The translations under genes and the position numbers were made by a program. A DNA stretch of 64,000 nt from Phorcus lineatus (lineage: Eukaryota; Mollusca; Gastropoda; Trochida; Trochidae): assembly GCA_921293015.1 (NCBI GenBank), contig OV121081.1:61645022-61709021 (forward strand), given 5' to 3'. The notes beneath the pieces are model-generated. The model searched no databases, was not told the origin of the DNA, and saw only the letters and a program-made list of their open reading frames with translations. Positions 62,001 through 64,000 of this stretch are shown here, piece by piece; within the stretch, counting starts at the first letter, position 1, and every line of letters starts with the position of its first letter.

Positions 62001-63971
62001 TTTTTATATTTTTCACAATAATGATTTAGGATAAATATGTAAAAACTTAAAAGTATTTTCAAAAGTGATGAGAATTTGTATGAAATCTATTTTTACAATA
62101 ACTTTTGCAAATGTATCAACTTCTGTTTAACAAAGATTATATAAGAAGTGTTAGCTAATAAAAACACATTTTGTTGATATTAGAGAAACACCAAATTCTA
62201 AAACCATTATCTCTTGCAGCTATTCCTCCACACTGCCAAGACTGCTTGTGACTGTATATGACGAGTTGATGCAGCCTCTCCCTGAGTCTCTGGCCATGTT
62301 CGCCTCACCCAACAAAAGTGCTGATTCGTCAGTTCTAGACACATCATTGCAGAGTGTGGACAGTCTCCACGACCCAGGATCCAGCAAATCAGACATTCTC
62401 CAGTCTAACAGAACACTCAGGTGGGGAGTATAAACAATTCCTTAATTGTCTCTTGACTAGAATTGGTGAAATATTTGTTATTATGATTTTCTTCTGATAT
62501 CTTGGTTCTTAATAGTAGTTGCAGGCTTCATTCTAAAAACGTGTGATGCAGCCTTTTGTTTTGTTTTGTAATAAGTGGTGTAAAACTATCTCTTATTGGC
62601 TCACCTCACTACCTTATTCCAATGATTTGCCACACGCAAACCTGCAGAGTCCTTCTTTAAACTTATACCTTATTAAATCATTTTACCTTTTGATTGCGGT
62701 TTCTGGAATCTTAAGCCATTTCCTAATCTTTATTATTATTTCTTTCTATTTGTGATTCCTGTACATGTGATCGAATCAAATAACTTGAATGTTTTATCAA
62801 ATACATTTGATAATTCTTTATCAAATTGTTTGATATATGCATGTTGTTTGACAGAAATCGGAAGTTGGTTCAACACCCGAGCCTATCTGACTATGGCAGT
62901 AAGAAGAGAATTATGGTCATGAACAAACCTGCTGCTAAGACAAAGGTAAGTGAAAGACAGTCAATTTGACTCTTGAAGTCTGTAGGTTGTATTTGTTCTA
63001 TGTCTCTTAACAAAGCCTTATGGTTTGTGAATTCAGTATTTTTTTAAGAGGAGTCTTGTCTCAAGTAGGATTAACACAAAGAGACCCTTTTGTTTTGTAC
63101 TGGAAAAGAGGCTCCAGATAGTTATACACCTTATAACAATGTTGTCAATGTAAAAGAAATAAGGCAAATTTTAAGTCAGTTTAGAGGTATATTTTACTCC
63201 AATGAATAAAAAAAGATTTCATTTTGCTCATTGTTCACTGCATTTTTGTAACTAGGATAAAGCAAAAGAAAAGGAGAAATTGAAACGACAGAAAAGTGCA
63301 CAACCGATAACAAAACCAAAGAAGAACAAGGGCAAAGAAGGTCAGTTAAATTTCAAATGCATCATTATTTTAATGTTTATGTATTTTGTTAATCAATGTG
63401 ATGTTTTCATAGTTTCACATTGCTCAGTGCATTATTAAACAAATTAATATCCACCCATGTGTTGTACCTGTTTTCCTGATATTAATACTTCTTGATAAAC
63501 CTACTCTTCAATTCAGGGAGATAAAGCCTTATTGTTTTTATTCATAATATCCACATGAACAAAATTAATTTGCCCCTGGAACTGAATATCAGTCTGTCTG
63601 CAGGGGAAAAATTTATATTTGGTCATCACTTTTGATTAGTCAGCGATAAGACTTTGTTAATCATTTTCATAGGATATGACAGACCTTTTCAAATAAGGTA
63701 AAACATAATCCCATTATCTTTACACAGGATCTAATCTTCATAAACTATTACCTAGCAAAAGAATTTGGTTGCTGGAAGACAGAATAACATTTATAAGTTG
63801 ATGATGTCTTATTCTTCATATTTGGTCCAAAAGTGTAAGTTAATATTTCAATACAATGTTAAATGTCCAGATGAAAAAAAAGCTTCTACAACAAACACTT
63901 TGATGAGAAAGATCCAAGAATTATCCTTGGCCAAGGGCTTCAATGTTACAGAATACATTGAATATAAATAG
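52346..63971 (+). CDS. TICRR: Treslin/TICRR homologue, 17 coding exons, possibly an alternative short end
   Basis: Seen: exons joining in phase encode about 994 aa. The first 224 residues match the Treslin N-terminus: L-L-I-D, a W-x-Y-K-F-F motif, F-R-D-F...Y-F-E-Q-Y-E, W-E-I-P-D-I-T-S-P-M-K, A-V-F-L-F and L-Y-W-I-D. Residues about 694-808 (exons 10-12) match the Sld3/Treslin domain, including E-Y-K-L-Q-V-L-L-L-L-E-M. The basic exon 15 matches the conserved R-x-H-x-S stretch that follows. Known: Treslin binds TopBP1 and MTBP and, after CDK phosphorylation, helps load CDC45 onto the MCM helicase at origins. Candidate CDK sites S-P-x-K/R lie at S143 and in exons 6 and 14. The first in-frame ATG is 52346; an upstream uORF is separate. 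Vertebrate Treslin is about 1,900 aa, so the stop at 63969 may be an alternative terminus. Identity is secure and the 3' end is not. Confidence 0.92.
53513..53858 (+). CDS. TICRR: TICRR coding exon 2
   Basis: The acceptor TAATAG ends at 53512 and the donor ATG|GTTTGT follows 53858. The exon is phase 0 in and phase 1 out, 115 codons. It is rich in Lys, Glu and Cys and poorly conserved. It was chosen because it connects exons 1 and 3 in frame; the donor is weak. Confidence 0.75.
54074..54131 (+). CDS. TICRR: TICRR coding exon 3
   Basis: The acceptor TTGCAG ends at 54073 and the donor GTAAGT starts at 54132. This short exon (phase 1 in, phase 2 out) encodes about 19 residues with several cysteines. 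Support rests on the splice sites and on phase agreement with both neighbours. Confidence 0.7.
54563..54854 (+). CDS. TICRR: TICRR coding exon 4
   Basis: The acceptor ATTTCAG ends at 54562 and the donor GTAATA starts at 54855. The exon is phase 2 in and phase 0 out. It encodes about 97 acidic and polar residues, part of the N-terminal half upstream of the Sld3/Treslin domain. Upstream stretches of the same open frame are intronic. Confidence 0.82.
55232..55369 (+). CDS. TICRR: TICRR coding exon 5
   Basis: The acceptor TTTTCAG ends at 55231 and the donor GTAAGA starts at 55370. Exactly 46 codons, phase 0 both ends. It encodes S-H-S-G-V-I-S-L-L-P-L-G-A, similar to the T-G-V-I-S-P-L segment of vertebrate Treslin. 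Confidence 0.85.
55664..55808 (+). CDS. TICRR: TICRR coding exon 6
   Basis: The acceptor TTTCCAG ends at 55663 and the donor GTAAAC starts at 55809. It encodes a Ser-rich segment ending R-S-P-R-R-K-Q-K-N, which has a candidate CDK site (S-P-x-R) and a basic patch that could serve in nuclear import. Phase 0 in, phase 1 out. Confidence 0.85.
56582..56675 (+). CDS. TICRR: TICRR coding exon 7
   Basis: The acceptor TTTTTAG ends at 56581 and the donor GTACTC starts at 56676. Phase 1 in, phase 2 out, about 31 residues including S-W-H-L-P-G-T-S-R-G. GC content is clearly higher than in the flanking intron. Confidence 0.82.
57015..57154 (+). CDS. TICRR: TICRR coding exon 8
   Basis: The acceptor CCTATAG ends at 57014 and the donor GTACTC starts at 57155. 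It encodes L-S-A-E-E-K-Q-S-L-K-R-L-Q-K-M-Y, a predicted helix similar to the H-C-L-A-E-L-Y-Q-R-K segment of human Treslin, followed by a Gln/Ser-rich tail. Confidence 0.85.
57464..57658 (+). CDS. TICRR: TICRR coding exon 9
   Basis: The acceptor ATTCAG ends at 57463 and the donor GTTGGG starts at 57659. About 65 residues rich in Lys and Arg (G-K-R-K-N-S-K and related stretches), a probable nuclear-localisation and DNA-binding linker before the Sld3/Treslin domain. The same frame stays open for 70 codons past the donor, probably intron. Confidence 0.82.
58075..58220 (+). CDS. TICRR: TICRR coding exon 10 (start of Sld3/Treslin domain)
   Basis: The acceptor CACTAG ends at 58074 and the donor GTGAGT starts at 58221. 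It encodes L-L-S-E-E-S-L-C-V-Y-V-R-D-V-Y to F-L-K-D-K-G, which aligns with human E-E-E-L-L-S-Y-I-R-E-N-Y to F-L-K-S-K-G. Phase 1 in, phase 0 out. The exon is GC-rich. Confidence 0.92.
58507..58616 (+). CDS. TICRR: TICRR coding exon 11 (Sld3/Treslin domain)
   Basis: The acceptor CTCCAG ends at 58506 and the donor GTATGT starts at 58617. It encodes an amphipathic helical stretch (V-E-L-L-R-R-E-L) in the middle of the domain. The glutamate codon at its end is split across the intron, which has been enlarged by a mobile-element insertion. Confidence 0.9.
58617..60075 (+). other. TICRR: TICRR intron 11
   Basis: Mostly taken up by element copy B. The remaining flanks are AT-rich with nothing recognised. 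Confidence 0.8.
58679..59769 (+). mobile_element. 145-bp-core element, copy B, TICRR intron 11
   Basis: Same left and right ends as copy A, with about 6 tandem 145-bp units and T-rich flanks. Just before the right end it has a roughly 45-base stretch (ACTTTTAACAAAGTTACCCG onward) that copy A lacks and copy C has in part. Confidence 0.85.
60076..60163 (+). CDS. TICRR: TICRR coding exon 12 (Sld3/Treslin domain)
   Basis: The acceptor TTGACAG ends at 60075 and the donor GTAGGT starts at 60164. It encodes E-Y-K-L-Q-V-L-L-L-L-E-M, the best-conserved part of the domain (human E-C-Q-L-Q-V-F-L-R-L-E-M). Phase 2 in, phase 0 out. Confidence 0.93.
60607..60689 (+). CDS. TICRR: TICRR coding exon 13
   Basis: The acceptor TTCCAG ends at 60606 and the donor GTGAAT starts at 60690. 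It encodes I-V-G-L-L-R-T-L-S-F-I-T-D and then F-L-N-K-D-I-L, which parallels the V-T-D-L-L-R-M and F-L-E-E-I-L stretch of human Treslin. Confidence 0.9.
60690..62219 (+). other. TICRR: TICRR intron 13
   Basis: Mostly taken up by element copy C. The remaining flanks hold nothing recognised. Confidence 0.8.
61079..62000 (+). mobile_element. 145-bp-core element, copy C, TICRR intron 13
   Basis: Same ends as copies A and B, with about 5 tandem 145-bp units. The first units resemble the first units of copy A, so unit order is partly conserved between copies. T-rich flanks. Confidence 0.85.
62220..62420 (+). CDS. TICRR: TICRR coding exon 14
   Basis: The acceptor TTGCAG ends at 62219 and the donor GTGGGG starts at 62421. 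The start (S-S-T-L-P-R-L-L-V-T-V-Y-D-E-L) aligns with human I-P-K-T-L-G-N-L-Y. The rest is a Ser/Asp-rich linker with one S-P-N-K candidate CDK site. Confidence 0.9.
62855..62945 (+). CDS. TICRR: TICRR coding exon 15 (basic conserved stretch)
   Basis: The acceptor TTGACAG ends at 62854 and the donor GTAAGT starts at 62946. It encodes N-R-K-L-V-Q-H-P-S-L-S-D, similar to human R-K-N-A-L-I-R-H-K-S-I-A-E, then a Lys-rich tail. This lies just ahead of the CDK/TopBP1-binding region in vertebrates. Confidence 0.88.
63256..63340 (+). CDS. TICRR: TICRR coding exon 16 (lysine-rich)
   Basis: The acceptor AACTAG ends at 63255 and the donor GTCAGT starts at 63341. It encodes 28 residues, more than half Lys, Glu or Gln. 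Phase 0 in, phase 1 out. Confidence 0.8.
63871..63971 (+). CDS. TICRR: Possible last TICRR coding exon with stop
   Basis: The acceptor TGTCCAG ends at 63870 and the phase-1 join to exon 16 is open for 33 codons to a TAG at 63969-63971. The peptide does not resemble the TopBP1-binding region expected here, and the pyrimidine tract is poor. It could be a true short terminus, an alternative last exon, or an intronic frame if the real next exon lies outside the window. Confidence 0.4.
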
Positions 63972-64000
63972 GGGATATTTGACATTTCTCGTAGACTATC

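Overview
The window is eukaryotic nuclear DNA. It is AT-rich and intron-dense, with short phase-consistent exons bounded by GT/AG. The most likely source is a mollusc or another marine lophotrochozoan. The evidence for that is a tRNA-derived SINE with the tail motif GCGGCGTTAAACC, non-autonomous elements with a 145-bp tandem core that resemble bivalve pearl/Helentron-associated elements, and several short TIR elements. The species cannot be named from the sequence alone.

Two protein-coding genes are well supported, both on the + strand and in tandem. The first is a ceramide glucosyltransferase homologue (UGCG; nine coding exons, 28926-42377, 407 aa). All nine exons join in phase, and they carry the D1, D3 and R-x-x-R-W motifs of glycosyltransferase family 21. 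The D2 aspartate is replaced: the usual D-S-G-I context reads S-T-S-R-I. A splice acceptor four bases before the ATG shows that at least one untranslated exon lies upstream; a GC-rich candidate is at 20574-20681. The second gene is TICRR/Treslin, a DNA replication initiation factor. Seventeen coding exons run from 52346 to 63971, with a promoter-like region and a 15-codon uORF just upstream. The last exon ends in a stop, which would give a protein of about 994 aa. Vertebrate Treslin is roughly twice as long, so this may be an alternative end and the gene may continue beyond the window. The two genes act in unrelated processes (glycosphingolipid synthesis and replication origin firing), and nothing suggests that they work together.

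The first 28.9 kb contain no confidently coding gene. They hold two weak exon candidates (1804-1863, 3232-3300), a very homogeneous 40-bp x 61 minisatellite (3881-6320), a 65-bp-arm perfect-type palindrome (12655-12791), a hAT-like MITE with a 6-bp TSD (12905-13744), two copies of one SINE (about 16399-16708 and 22006-22318), a 1.6-kb TIR element (18767-20410), several diverged tandem repeats with periods of about 95-166 bp, and a roughly 380-bp duplication (27114/27910).

UGCG introns hold a Tc1/mariner-like MITE (30810-31179), an internally deleted Tigger/pogo element that keeps only the DNA-binding part of its transposase (36159-37064), a 21-bp CRE-like tandem repeat (37622-37735), a large 145-bp-core element (38851-40769), and a cluster of three CRE sites with TATA-like and AATAAA motifs (about 41100-41400). 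Two more copies of the 145-bp-core element lie in TICRR introns. The 9.9 kb between the two genes carries no recognisable coding sequence.

I found no clearly new multi-gene system. The observations most worth following are the missing D2 residue in UGCG, the nuclear-receptor-like half-site grammar repeated in every 145-bp unit, the CRE cluster inside UGCG, and the early stop in TICRR.
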